Shown here: piece by piece, positions 47,007-56,440 of the stretch
How the letters are laid out: each line of letters begins with the position of its first letter
Position numbering within the stretch: position 1 is the first letter of the stretch
Source: Hyaloscypha bicolor E
Taxonomy: Eukaryota > Ascomycota > Leotiomycetes > Helotiales > Hyaloscyphaceae
Assembly: GCF_002865645.1 (NCBI RefSeq)
Contig: NW_020194684.1
Location: 6,245,565-6,309,564 of the forward strand
DNA: 64,000 bases
Direction of reading: 5' to 3'
Translations under genes and position numbers: made by a program
Notes under the pieces: model-generated
What the model saw: only the letters and a program-made list of their open reading frames with translations
Told to the model about the DNA's origin: nothing
The model's database searches: none

Positions 47007-49851
47007 ATTTCTATTAGATTAAATAGAACTATTTTCTTTCTTATAAGCTTCTTATTCTAGTTTTATTTTAATTATTTGTTTTTATAAAAAACAGGTATTA
47101 TAAATACTATAATTTGTTTTTATTTAGGCTTATATAGCCTATATTACCTTAATATAAATATATAGCCTATAAAATAGGCCTTAATAATTATATTATTTAT
47201 TTTTAAGTAATTTTTCTTAGAGACTTATATATATATTATATATTTATATATTCTAAAATATCTAATATTAGAATATTTTCTATTATAGGCTTTTTCTGAA
47301 ATTCTTTTAATAGGCTTTATAAGTATTTAATTCCGTAAATAATAAACTATAATTATAGCTTTTTTCTAGAATTATATAAAGAGCTTAATATCTAATAATA
47401 TAGCTCTAGCTACTAATATTAAGCTCTAGTTTAGGTATTTAGAAACTTTATTCTATTTAGAAATATAAATAATAATATATTTAAATTATATATTATAGTT
47501 ATCTAATAATAAAGTTTCCAAAAACTTATATTTCGAAATATTATTATAATATATAGCCTTAATTCTATATTCTAATTCTAGCTATACTAAGGCTTTAAAT
47601 TATAAAAATATAGTTTTTAGTTATTTTCTAGTTTTAGTAAAATATATTTATAATTTCCGGATATAATTATTTATAAATATAAATATATAAGTATTTTCCT
47701 CTAATATAAATATATTATAAGGGCCCTAAAAATTATTATAAATCCGTTCTAATAAAGTTATAGCTCTTTTAGAGGCTTTTTAATTTATTACTCTTATTAT
47801 TTTAGTCTTAATATAGGATTTATAAGGCTTCTAAAAAGCTTTAATAAGTTCTTTAAGTTTTATAGAAATAATATATTCTAGCTTTAGGCTTATAGAGCTC
47901 AAATAGTTAAACTAGTAATATTAAAAGTAATTACTAGTTTAGTTTTCTGGTATTATAATTATTTTTAGTCTAATATTAGTATTTTATAAAATACTATTTA
48001 GAATATATACTTTTTCTAAATAACTAGTAACTTCTATTACTATTTCTTAAAACTTAATTAAAAACCTTTTTTTAATAAAACTAATAATAATATATATAGT
48101 AATATTCTTATCTTAAAGCTATAATACCGAAATTAAGCTTTTAATAAGCTTAGATATATAAAGTATTCCAGTAAGCTTTACTATTTATATAGAGGCCTCT
48201 AGGGCTACTTATAAAAATATAATACTTTTTATAATAGCCGGAATCCGGGTATTATATTAAATATAATTGTATTATAATATAATTAGATTATAAGAGAAAG
48301 AAAAATATAATATAAATAGCTAGAGCTAAATATAGTATATATAGTCACGTGAGTAACTAGTGTGGTACGGCAGGCCGTACTCGTCAAAAATCATATTGTT
48401 TTGGCGGTTTTGAGGTTTAGGTCACATGGCAAAGGCCGCGGCCTTTTGCACGTGACTTGCGGAAATCACATAAGAAAGCTAATTTTTCTGTAGACTTAGA
48501 GAACAATCCTTCATGAGAATTTAATTAATTGAGCTTTTGCACACTGTATACTATTTATGCTTTACTATTTACGCTTTTGATTTGTTATTTTGCTATCAAG
48601 TCACGTTTTGCGCTCTGGTATACTTTATATGGGTTTTTGTCTTGTCGCAGTTTCCCTCCCATACTAGCCTGCAGTTACTATATAATACCTGGCCCCATTT
48701 GCTATAATTACTAGTATAAAAATATCTAGTATTTTATATTTAGTAAAAGCCTTCCGTAAATAAGTTATATACCGGGAACTTCCAGAATTAATAACTTATA
48801 GTAAATCCTTACTATAGGTAGGGTCTCTACTAAAGCTATCTAACTGGTTTTAATACTACTAGTATTTGCTATAGGCTTCTTAATTAATTTTCCAGGCCCT
48901 AAAAAGAGTTCTTTACCTTTTCCAGAAATTACCAAAGGCCCTATACTAGGGCTCTTTTCCTGATTTTCTTACTTCTTTATCTTCTTATTCTTATAATCAG
49001 ATTTTCTATAGCCTTATTTACTATAGTTAAAGCACTTCTCCTAAGAGGTCTTTTTAGGGCCTTTTTCTCCTGTTTTAGCTAGTAAAACAGATTTCTTTAG
49101 GGCTTCTTTTAGTTCTATTCTCCGTTTATACTTATTAAAGCAAGTTACTATTATATTATAATTAGTAGTAGTTCTACTAATCTCTAGCTATAATATCAGG
49201 AGAGCGAAGCGCTTATCTAGTACCCTAATAGCCCCAAAAAGAATTAATATTTTGAGGGTTTTAGAGGGCCTTTCTATAGAATTAATAGTTCCGATTTCGT
49301 ATTATAAAGTACTTAATTCCGTAGCTACTATAGTAATAGTAGCACCCCGTTCCGGTGGCTTATAGCTAGTAAAAGCCTGAATTTTAGTATTAAGCTACTA
49401 TATATCCAGGGAACATATAGTACTTCTAGTATATTTCATTACTCCCTGGCTATTCCAAGAAATAATATATGCTATAAGGCTTCCTGAGTATATAAACTCA
49501 TGATTATAGTACTTGCTTTAATATCCTTTACCTTTATATAATCGGAAGGCCCTAAAGCCTTAGGATTGCTCCCATCTCCAGAGCTTTGAGCCGCTAAACC
49601 CCCTATAGAACCCGGTTCTATAGTAGTTTCCACCCCTAGGCTAACCACATTCCATAGGCTTTGATTAATCAAAAGCCTATGTACCTGAACGCTCCAGGGC
49701 CTATAATTGGGCCCTATAAGCCTGGCGATTCGGGGCTTCTCTATACTAAAGTCGTCTTCTATAATATATTCTAAAGGATATTTCCGGTAGGTACAAGTGA
49801 GCTAATTCAGTGATTTATAGTATGTAGAGGTAGTGTTCGGTACTCATAACC
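47007..49851 (-). pseudogene. Copia gag-protease-integrase remnant
   Basis: On the minus strand, from 49672 down, the gag-like start reads GDGSNPKALGPSDYIKVKDI, then stops appear. Near 49.0 kb a degraded zinc knuckle reads KCFNYSKxGYRKSDYKNK. Near 47.8-47.3 kb the integrase core is recognisable despite stops: DFWGPYNIFILEENTYIFIF, RKLQIYFTKTRK, EYRIKAIYYNN and KYLNxSLILVARAILLDIKL, matching copia GPxxxxS, TKTR, LDNAGE, NGVSERLNRTLVxxARxMLL. RIP is heavy below 48.3 kb and lighter above. Confidence 0.78.
48343..48715. other. GC-normal segment inside the copia remnant, probable late insertion
   Basis: About 370 bp of ordinary base composition between AT-rich copia sequences. The first 115 bp (48343-48457) start with AGTCACGTG and end with CACGTGACT, a perfect 9-bp inverted pair, and include GTACGGCAGGCCGTAC, a palindrome. 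No coding or copia similarity is visible. Exact borders and target duplication are unclear. Confidence 0.4.
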
Positions 49852-50064
49852 TGTTGAACTAGCTTAATAATAAAGCTAGGGTCACGTGCTTATAATATAA
49901 ACCAAGTAAAACGTACTGAATTGACTACTGTTCTATAGTGGTAGGTAGCCTGTATATATAGCCCTGAACCCCCTAAGTCACATGCACTAATGGCAAGTTC
50001 TTGTTTTTGATTCCTTATTAGCTCGTACGTTTTTCAGGCTAAAGAGAGGAGAGTTGCTCTGATA

Positions 50065-50232
50065 CCCCCCGTTCGTCAATACGAGCGATTGATCAATCGC
50101 CCTCCCGATTGATCAATCGTAGCGCCCGATTAATCAATGGGGGGGGGATTACGATTCGGGCTCCACAGTGGGTCCCGATTAATCAATCGATGTCCCGATT
50201 GATCAATCGCATAATATTGGGGTTTCGGGGCT
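50065..50232 (+). repeat. Left terminal inverted repeat
   Basis: Includes a run of nine G near 50140-50148 and five palindromic GATYRATCAATC-type motifs. It ends around TAATATTGGGGTTTCGGG, which has its counterpart inside the right repeat. Confidence 0.8.
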
Positions 50233-50513
50233 AATGGGGCTAAGGGAGCTGAAAGCTTTTACTTACTAGTTCATACTAAATATATCCTCAATTCTATGTT
50301 CTTCACTTTGCTTAAGCCTTACTCTTTATGCTATAATATAGATTTCTAATATTTAATACTAAGTATATCCTCAAGTCTAATTTTCTTATTTCGCTTATAC
50401 CTCACTTATTTATACTATACCTATAGCATTACATAGTTTATTTAATTTTTTTCTAGGCATTAAGGGAAGTAATAATAGGGGTAAAGATACTTCTCCAGAG
50501 CTTCTAGATATGT

Positions 50514-52740
50514 ATGGGGCCTTTACTCCCTTATTTTCTAGACACAGTTCACACTACAAGTACCACAAGCACCAATTTACCAAGCACAACCACTGATTTT
50601 TATACCTCTCAATTAATCAATTACCTTACTTCCAATATGTCTCTTTCAACCCTTCGTTCATCCCCAATCCCGTATACGCCTCGTCAGCGTATTTATGGGC
50701 GAGCAGAGCAATATTTTGATATTACTACTCCAGGAGCTCGTTCGTCTGGCACCCAGTTTTTGCCCTCCCTAATTACTAAAGAGCCTACTAATAATTGGTC
50801 TGCCGAAGACGAAGCTACATGGGATCAGAGGCTTGCTAAGGGGGGTAGTAGGAAAATTCTTACTACTAGGAAACGTATGGATATTAGATAGTGGCTTCAA
50901 AATCCTAATACTCCGCTTCCTGGTAGAACTAAGGCAGAGAAGCGCTACCAGGCTAATATCAAGTACGAATCCCACTTATACGAGCTTCAGGATAATCAAG
51001 TATATCATAAGGAGTACCATGATACTCGCCGCAATGAGATCCTTCCAGCCCGGTATACTCTTTGCTATAATAATGCCTTTGAGATTTTGACTACTATTTA
51101 TGAGAAATTAATACAGACAGGTAAGTATTCCCTTAAAGCTACTAATTTTTATACTAATTATATAATAGCTTCTAATACTGTATTTGAGTATACAAGACGA
51201 CTTTGGTATGGCCCATCCCGTAACAATTACGCTTGGATAAGTGCCCATTATGCTCATTGCAATAAGGAGAAGGCTCAAAAGAATAATACAGGGGTAATAC
51301 CCATTAAATCTTATTATCCTGGCCAGCGTATAGTTCTGGATTTAATAGATTTCCGTATAAGTGTTCCCTAAGTCATATGATTTGCCCCTATTTTAGCCTT
51401 TCCTGCATTTCCTGCATTTCCTGCATTTTTGAGCTTTTCCTGCGATTTTCGCGATTTTCGCGAAAATCATAAAAATCGCGATTTTTATCTATACCACTTA
51501 CTAATATTATTATAGCATGATCCGGATAGAGAATATACGTAGATCTGGTAATTAAAATGCCATTTTTCCAAGTTCGTTTGGATCCGTGGGCTTAAGGCTA
51601 AGACTGCGGACGAAGCTGCAGACGAGCTTATTAAATGGCTAAATGACAATGGGTATATTGCCATTCTAGCCTGTAATAATGGGGGCGAGTTTAAGGGGAA
51701 AGTAATTGAGGTTTGCAAGAAGAGAGGGGTAAAGATTATTTGCGGACGAGCTTATTACCCCCAATCTCAGGGCTCTATTAAGGTTACTAATCGAATCTTC
51801 AAGAAACGACTGCGGGCCATACGAGCGGATACTGGTATCCAATCTTGGATACAATTACTTCCTTTGATTGCATGGGTAATCAATACTACGGCTATATCTG
51901 CCCTTCCTAAGGGTAATACGCCGTACAAGGTCTGGTTTGGACGAAAGCCACCTACTAATTTCCTGAATCATAAGGAGAGTGCTTGCCGTATACGTATAGC
52001 CTTAGGAGAGAGGGAAATCGATATTAATAAGAGTGGTGCTTCTGAATAATCATCTACCATTGAGGTTTAAGGAGAAGAAGAGAATAGAGAGGATAGCTTA
52101 TTCGTTAATAAGGAAGCAGAACAGAAGGAAGTAGCAGAGGAGATGATTTTATCTGAACTAACTAAGAGAGTTGCGGAGCATATAAAGAAACAGTAAGAGA
52201 AGATGGTAAAGAGGGCTAGTACTAAAGCTCTTAAATATGATATTCAGGAGATCGCAACCCTACAGATCCCAAAGCAATATCGATTCAGTACAGAAATGGC
52301 TCGGATTCCAGTGAGAGTTCTGGAAAAGACTTCAAAGGTATATAACTTATGAGGATATACTTTTGGCTAAAGCTAATTAAAAACAGGGCTACCGGTTGAC
52401 TACTAAGCATGGTGAGCTTATAACCCTCTGGCCGCACAATACTCTCAATAAAGTTGCTTCATAATCAACTTATCCTGATTTGCCTATTACTAGTACGGCC
52501 CACAAGAAAGACAAAATTACCCTCCCCAAAGCAGTGGCAAAGGAGAATAATCGGGGTTCAATTTCGTCAGTTCAGAAGGCTAGAAGGGTATCTGAGAGAG
52601 CAAAGAAGAGAGTAGCTATTGAGCAAGCACGTGAGGATGGAGCTAGAGAAGGGGAATCAGGTGAACAAGTGGGTGTGAGGGTACCAAAAAGGGCTAGGGT
52701 AGCTATGAAAGCACCTAGACGAAGTGGGAGGCATGTATAA
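50514..52740 (+). pseudogene. Integrase-core (DDE) transposase, degenerate
   Basis: A reading frame from 50514 (or the ATG at 50637) runs to 51371 with one internal TAG at 50889. It carries YDVRYQANIK-like RYQANIKYES, HKEYHDTRRNEIL and, at the end, PGQRIVLDLIDFRIS, where the first catalytic Asp is expected. After a ~110-bp low-complexity segment, the frame resumes with CHFSKFVWIRGLKAKTADEA. It continues with ILACNNGGEFKG, in which the second catalytic Asp has become Asn, then IICGRAYYPQSQGSIKVTNR (catalytic Glu position changed to Lys), LPLIAWVINTTAISALPKGN and TPYKVWFGRKPP. A basic tail, KKRVAIEQ...KRARVAMKAPRRSGRH, ends at 52740. The stops and the altered D and E residues indicate an inactive enzyme. 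Confidence 0.75.
51395..51495. repeat. Low-complexity and inverted-repeat segment splitting the transposase
   Basis: Three copies of a TTTCCTGCA-like 9-mer are followed by nested palindromes (CGATTTTCGCGAAAATC and AAAAATCGCGATTTTT). It sits exactly where the integrase reading frame is lost, so it may be a small insertion or a slippage product. Confidence 0.6.
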
Positions 52741-52789
52741 TAAAGCTTGATTTGGGTAAAGTATACTAATATATACTGCTTTTGCCATT

Positions 52790-52975
52790 CCCGAAACCTC
52801 AATATTACCCGATTGGGCAATCGGGGTCCCGATTGATCAATCGGGACCCACTGTGGAACCCGAATCGTAATCCCCCCCCATTGATTAATCGGGCGCTACG
52901 ATTGATCAATCGGGAGGGCGATTGATCAATGGGAGGGGGCGATTGATCAATCGCTCGTATTGACGAACGGGGGGG
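52790..52975 (-). repeat. Right terminal inverted repeat
   Basis: Reverse complement of the left repeat with one extra palindromic unit (near 52919-52932, slightly degenerate) and a run of seven G at the very end (52969-52975). Confidence 0.8.
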
Positions 52976-54015
52976 AACAGCTCGCGCCTCAGGCTGCAAT
53001 ATATACAAAAGCGGTCCCACTAATAGTGCTTCGTAGGTGGGATAATGTCCAAGAAAGGAGGACCCCGGCCACTCTATCTCTTGTATACTACGCCTGGCCA
53101 GGTGGCCACCTAACTAGGGAATCGAACCCATTCTGGCCGCTCTCCTCCTTCGAGAGGCTCTTCCCTTGCCCATGCCCAGGGATACTATATTGAATATAGA
53201 GCACTCTCTTGAGTTATTTCGAATATGCCATCCACAACGAATTTCCATCCATACTCCATGTTACTATCCGTAATAACCCTGAGCCTTGCACACCTCAGTT
53301 ACTACTCGTGAATATAGAGATTTGTCCGGGCATATCCCTCCGATTCAAAGATTTGAAACTGCCTCTTTTTCAAGAGGTACTTGCCGGCTTAAGGGCATAA
53401 GCTACGGCATAATTTGGCACCTTTGGCCCTGTGCCACAAGAAGATCTCCGCGAAGGGATGTATTATACAGACATGTAAGGCGGCAAGGTATGTCCGTAAG
53501 ATGCTGATCTGTTCTGAGAGGTATGCCGACCACTACTGCTCGGTATCGCCAAGGCTAGCAGGCCATCTCAGCTGAAAAGAGAGGACTCCGGTAAGAGATC
53601 GAGAGGTATCGTCGAGGGAGCGCCCGGTGCGCGAGCGGGAGGGTATCGAAGAAAGATCTCGAGATCATGTCGTATCACAGTCGATTCGGGACGACGCAGT
53701 CGAATTGCACCGTTCAAGGAGCGTCGTTTTTTTGACTCAATCTTAGCCCTATAGCTTATCCTCGGAAAGCTATAGGTTTCCAGTCTGCACCGCGAGGAGG
53801 TGTTGAGTCGTCGCAGACCAGTCACATGCACTAAACCCCTAAACCAGAGAGCCTTATACTGAACCATTCAACCTCAGCTGAACCGATTTACCCTCACAGG
53901 GCATAATATACTCAGTAATAAGCCTATGGCTTAAGCCCCATTAGTGCACAGCCCCTAAGGCTCTGTTCCAGGGCTTACTAAGCCTATTAGGGGCCTCAGG
54001 CCCCTAATTTCAACA

Positions 54016-55029
54016 CCCTTTCCAATCACCACCGATCACGTGATAATCCCCATTTTCTCATCAAACTCAGACCTTACTGCCTGCTGCTGTGATCTGTGTA
54101 ACCGTATGCACTTGGTGTTTGCGGTTATTAATCTTTGACAACCTTAATCAATTGCGGCTACGCAGTGGGCCATTTGACAACGGGTGATCCAATAGTGTGT
54201 GAAATTTGATTTATCTAGTTCGAAGATCCCACATTTTGAGAAATACAAGATTTGGGACTGAACATTATTAATTGAAGACGGCGATTTCAATTTCACTAAT
54301 TTGTTGCATCAATTCCTTGTACAATGGCTGCGATGTCCCAATTCTGGCGATTTCATTCTATTGCCTCTCTCTCGGCAACTGGCAAGCGAGCCCCTTTTTG
54401 AGCGGCGCATTTGAGTCTGAATATACAACGAGGGGCTCAAATATCCAGAGGCGATAGATCCGCCATGCGAAATCAAACGCGTTTTCTTTCCGAGTTCTGA
54501 GTCTGAAAACTCGACTTTCATGGTGCGGAGCTCGTGACTCACGTTTCACCCACTACCCCAGAGATTTAAATTCTGACTAAAGTGGCTTGATCATTAAGCA
54601 ATCCCTCATCCCCCATCAAGTTCATCATTTCTACAAACGAGTCGCCCGGCGAGCAATTCAATATCATTGCTTCGGGGCCTATTACCACTGGGCGCTCTTA
54701 ATATCGAATAGCGGTTGGCTTTAGGTTCACGCTACTGAGTCGTCATTCCCGGACCTGCCACTTTTAACCAAAACGTCGTCGGGTTCAGAAATTTCCAACA
54801 TGGTAGGTACCTCCCACGTTTTGGAAAGAATTGTTGATCTTCCTCCGCCCGCTTCTTATCTTTTCCATCCTTCATCACCATTGCGACTACGACAGTAAGC
54901 CGCCACCACCACTACTTGTGGCCATGCGTATGCGACTACTAACGTTCTGAATAGGCCATTGTACTCCCAGTTTGAGAATTGAAACTGAGTAAGTAAAAGC
55001 TCCAATTAGAAACAAATACTAAGGCAAAG
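54016..55029. other. Intergenic to the right of the transposon block
   Basis: Ordinary composition with no supported gene. A short ORF on the minus strand (54309-54542) has no features. The last 200 bases are probably the 5' flank of the ORF at 55030; GTAAG-like and AG sites suggest a possible 5' UTR intron near 54.9 kb. Confidence 0.35.
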
Positions 55030-56263
55030 ATGGCATCCTCCGACTCTACTTCTCTTGCTTTCCGTCCAAAATTTCGAGCGAGTCAGACACCACCAGCTTC
55101 CACGCAATTCATGATTGCGTTTCTCAGCAGTAAGTTAGCTGGATCTGCTACTGACTCTGTCACTCTGTCGCGGGTTGAGGTGCATGACTTGGTCCGCTGC
55201 CTTCAACGAACGACCGAGTCCGAAGCAGCAGCCATCCAAGCCAGCAACCAAGAGCTGGTCGCGGCGAAGCAAGACCTCGCAACTTTGCGTGCACACTGTC
55301 GGTTAGGTGACTACGCAGGGGCGGTCTTCAACTACCTGAAGAACTCGACTCCCGACTTTCCAAAAGTTACGCGAGCCACGGATCTGGGACCTCTCTTGCG
55401 CGGCAAATGCTCTTCGAAGGCCGATGCTCGGGCAATGGAAGTACTCGAGAAGTCCATGGTAAGACTGGCTGCGCAAGATGAGGGTTTTCCGGGTCCCGAA
55501 GGAGCAAAGCTCGCATGCTTGGCCTATAGTGACAGAAATTTGGTCTGCCACTCAGAGGCTGGAGCCCTGAAGATAGCTCGCGATTGGGAAGCCCTGGCCC
55601 ATCACATCGACAAGGATCTTCGGGCGCTGCCGGATATACTCCCCGAGGACCAAATGAAGCACTTAGACAAGTGGGAGGGAATTATCGAGTTCTATAGAGA
55701 CAGGGCAATCGTGAAGGGAGAGGATGGTGCCTGGATGGAGCGTCTCGAGGGGAAACTCTCCGCCAATCCCATAGTGCCGGAACCTAGCCCCCCTCGCACA
55801 ACTTAAACGCCTTCCGGAAGTCCTTCTAAGGCAATCCTTCATAGGTGGTTCTTTTCGGCCTTCGAGTGCTTGGACCACGGATGGGCGCCGGAAAGGGCTT
55901 CGGTCCGATCCGGAGGCTACGGGACACCGGAAAAGGGGGCCTTCGGGCTCTCTTGACGGCGAACCGCCAGCTAAAGTCCTGAAGTCGGATGATAAGGACA
56001 ATGACGAGATTGTAAATGACCCATCGGAGAATAGTGAGACCAGCCAGGAGATCTCGGCGCTGTGGAAGGATCTTCGTGATGGTTTCATCCAAATAATCGG
56101 ACTAAATCCGGAGAGGGCCTTGAAGGAGCTTGGTAACTATCTCAAGCTCCAAGTAGTAACCATTGATACTTTGACAGGGAAAACAGAGACGAAAACGGGA
56201 AAGGAATTGAAGAAAGATAGGAGAGTCAAGAAGGTGGCGGAGAATCGTAAGAGTGGGGTTTAG
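55030..56263 (+). CDS. Hypothetical protein, frame continues after a probable intron
   Basis: The first frame, 55030-55806, encodes 258 aa (MASSDSTSLAFRPKF... PSPPRTT). A second strongly coding-like frame follows to 56263, with TTDGRRKGLRSDPEATGHRK, DDKDNDEIVNDPSENSETSQ and ISALWKDLRDGFIQIIGLNP and a Lys-rich end. An intron at 55711-55774 (GTGAAG...CCATAG, 64 nt) would join them in frame: exons 55030-55710 and 55775-56263, giving 389 aa. Alternatively the first frame is the whole protein, or a frameshift has split an older gene. The N-terminal part has a helical stretch (AAAIQASNQELVAAKQDLAT). The C-terminal part is acidic then basic. No family recognised. Confidence 0.5.
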
Positions 56264-56363
56264 GTAAGTATTCGGCAAGTGCCTCTTTTCTTTTGTTTTC
56301 GTCATGTGTTTTGCTTTTGCTCGTTGTGCTTTTCATTGTTAGTATACTGTATACTCCCCCACA

Positions 56364-56440
56364 TTCGTTTAGCCTCTGGCTTGGTTCACCTCTTCGTGGT
56401 GCCAGAGACTAGTAGCCACTAAGGTGGTGAAGCTAACGAA
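56364..56440 (+). other. 77-nt three-way-junction-like inverted repeat
   Basis: The outer arms TTCGTTTAGC and GCTAACGAA pair with one bulge. Inside are CTCTGGC...GCCAGAG, with its own inner CAC...GTG pairing around CTCTTC, and CCAC...GTGG. The fold resembles a small structured RNA in size but has no tRNA motifs. It lies about 100 bp downstream of the stop at 56263. Confidence 0.3.

Larger units (their letters stand above)
50065..52975 (+). mobile_element. DNA transposon with long palindrome-rich TIRs and retroviral-type integrase
   Basis: The left end starts CCCCCCGTTCGTCAATACGA and the right end is its reverse complement. Inverted repeats extend about 165-185 bp (50065-50232 and 52790-52975). 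The 14-bp perfect palindrome CGATTGATCAATCG or near-copies recur in both: starts near 50086, 50106, 50127, 50176 and 50196 on the left; 52830, 52879, 52899, 52919 and 52940 on the right. Between them lies a degenerate integrase-type transposase gene. A clear target duplication was not found. Retroviral-integrase-like DNA transposons (Ginger and relatives) are the nearest class I can name. The assignment is by domain type only. Confidence 0.75.
49991..53819. mobile_element. Compound insertion with a 15-bp target duplication
   Basis: A 3.83-kb insertion in the copia LTR. It consists of a 2.9-kb TIR transposon (50065-52975) plus flanks of 74 bp (49991-50064) and about 844 bp (52976-53819). The flanks together look like an older inserted unit of about 920 bp into which the TIR element jumped. 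The 15-bp duplication would suit target-primed (LINE/SINE-like) insertion. The right flank contains GGGTTCGATTCCC on the minus strand (near 53115), a tRNA B-box-like sequence. I do not recognise the 920-bp unit. Confidence 0.6.
31982..54015 (-). mobile_element. Ty1/copia LTR retrotransposon, interrupted by three insertions
   Basis: The two LTRs are 31982-32281 and 49852-54015 (the latter interrupted). The right LTR begins TGTTGAACTAGC and ends TTTCAACA; the left one begins TATTAAAC and ends TTTTAATA, the same ends after C-to-T and G-to-A changes. Flanks are CCATT and CCCTT, an imperfect 5-bp duplication. The internal parts are 47007-49851, 38681-40490 and 32282-32440. They total about 4.8 kb and contain, in minus-strand order, gag, integrase and reverse transcriptase remnants, the copia order. 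A purine-rich AAGGGAAC precedes the left (3') LTR on the minus strand. The reconstruction is inference from order and size, but every junction fits. Confidence 0.78.
49852..54015 (-). repeat. Copia 5' LTR (right), split by a 3.8-kb insertion
   Basis: LTR halves are 49852-49990 and 53820-54015 (the 15-bp duplication AGTCACATGCACTAA occurs at 49976-49990 and again at 53820-53834). Removing the insert gives a continuous LTR that aligns with 31982-32281. Little or no RIP: the ends TGTTGAAC and TCAACA are intact. Immediately inside, the minus strand reads GGTTATGAGTACCGAAC, the place of a primer-binding site. Confidence 0.78.

Noticed and set aside
32100..48300. Mitochondrial DNA insertion or centromere as the reason for the AT-rich block
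   Set aside because: Recognisable copia and gypsy RT and integrase remnants with LTR pairs, and CpA-directed changes, explain it as RIP-mutated transposons.
48529..48714. 61-codon ORF in the GC-normal segment
   Set aside because: Hydrophobic, AT-rich reading without start context or family features; more likely chance.
53100..53200. Possible tRNA gene on the minus strand because of GGGTTCGATTCCC
   Set aside because: The B-box-like sequence is present, but no acceptor stem, anticodon arm or good A-box at the right distance could be built.
54384..54401. 18-bp match AAGCGAGCCCCTTTTTGA with 59900-59917, and a second short match (GTGAGTCACGAGCT) in the opposite orientation
   Set aside because: The two matches are in inconsistent orientations and are short, so they do not define one duplication.
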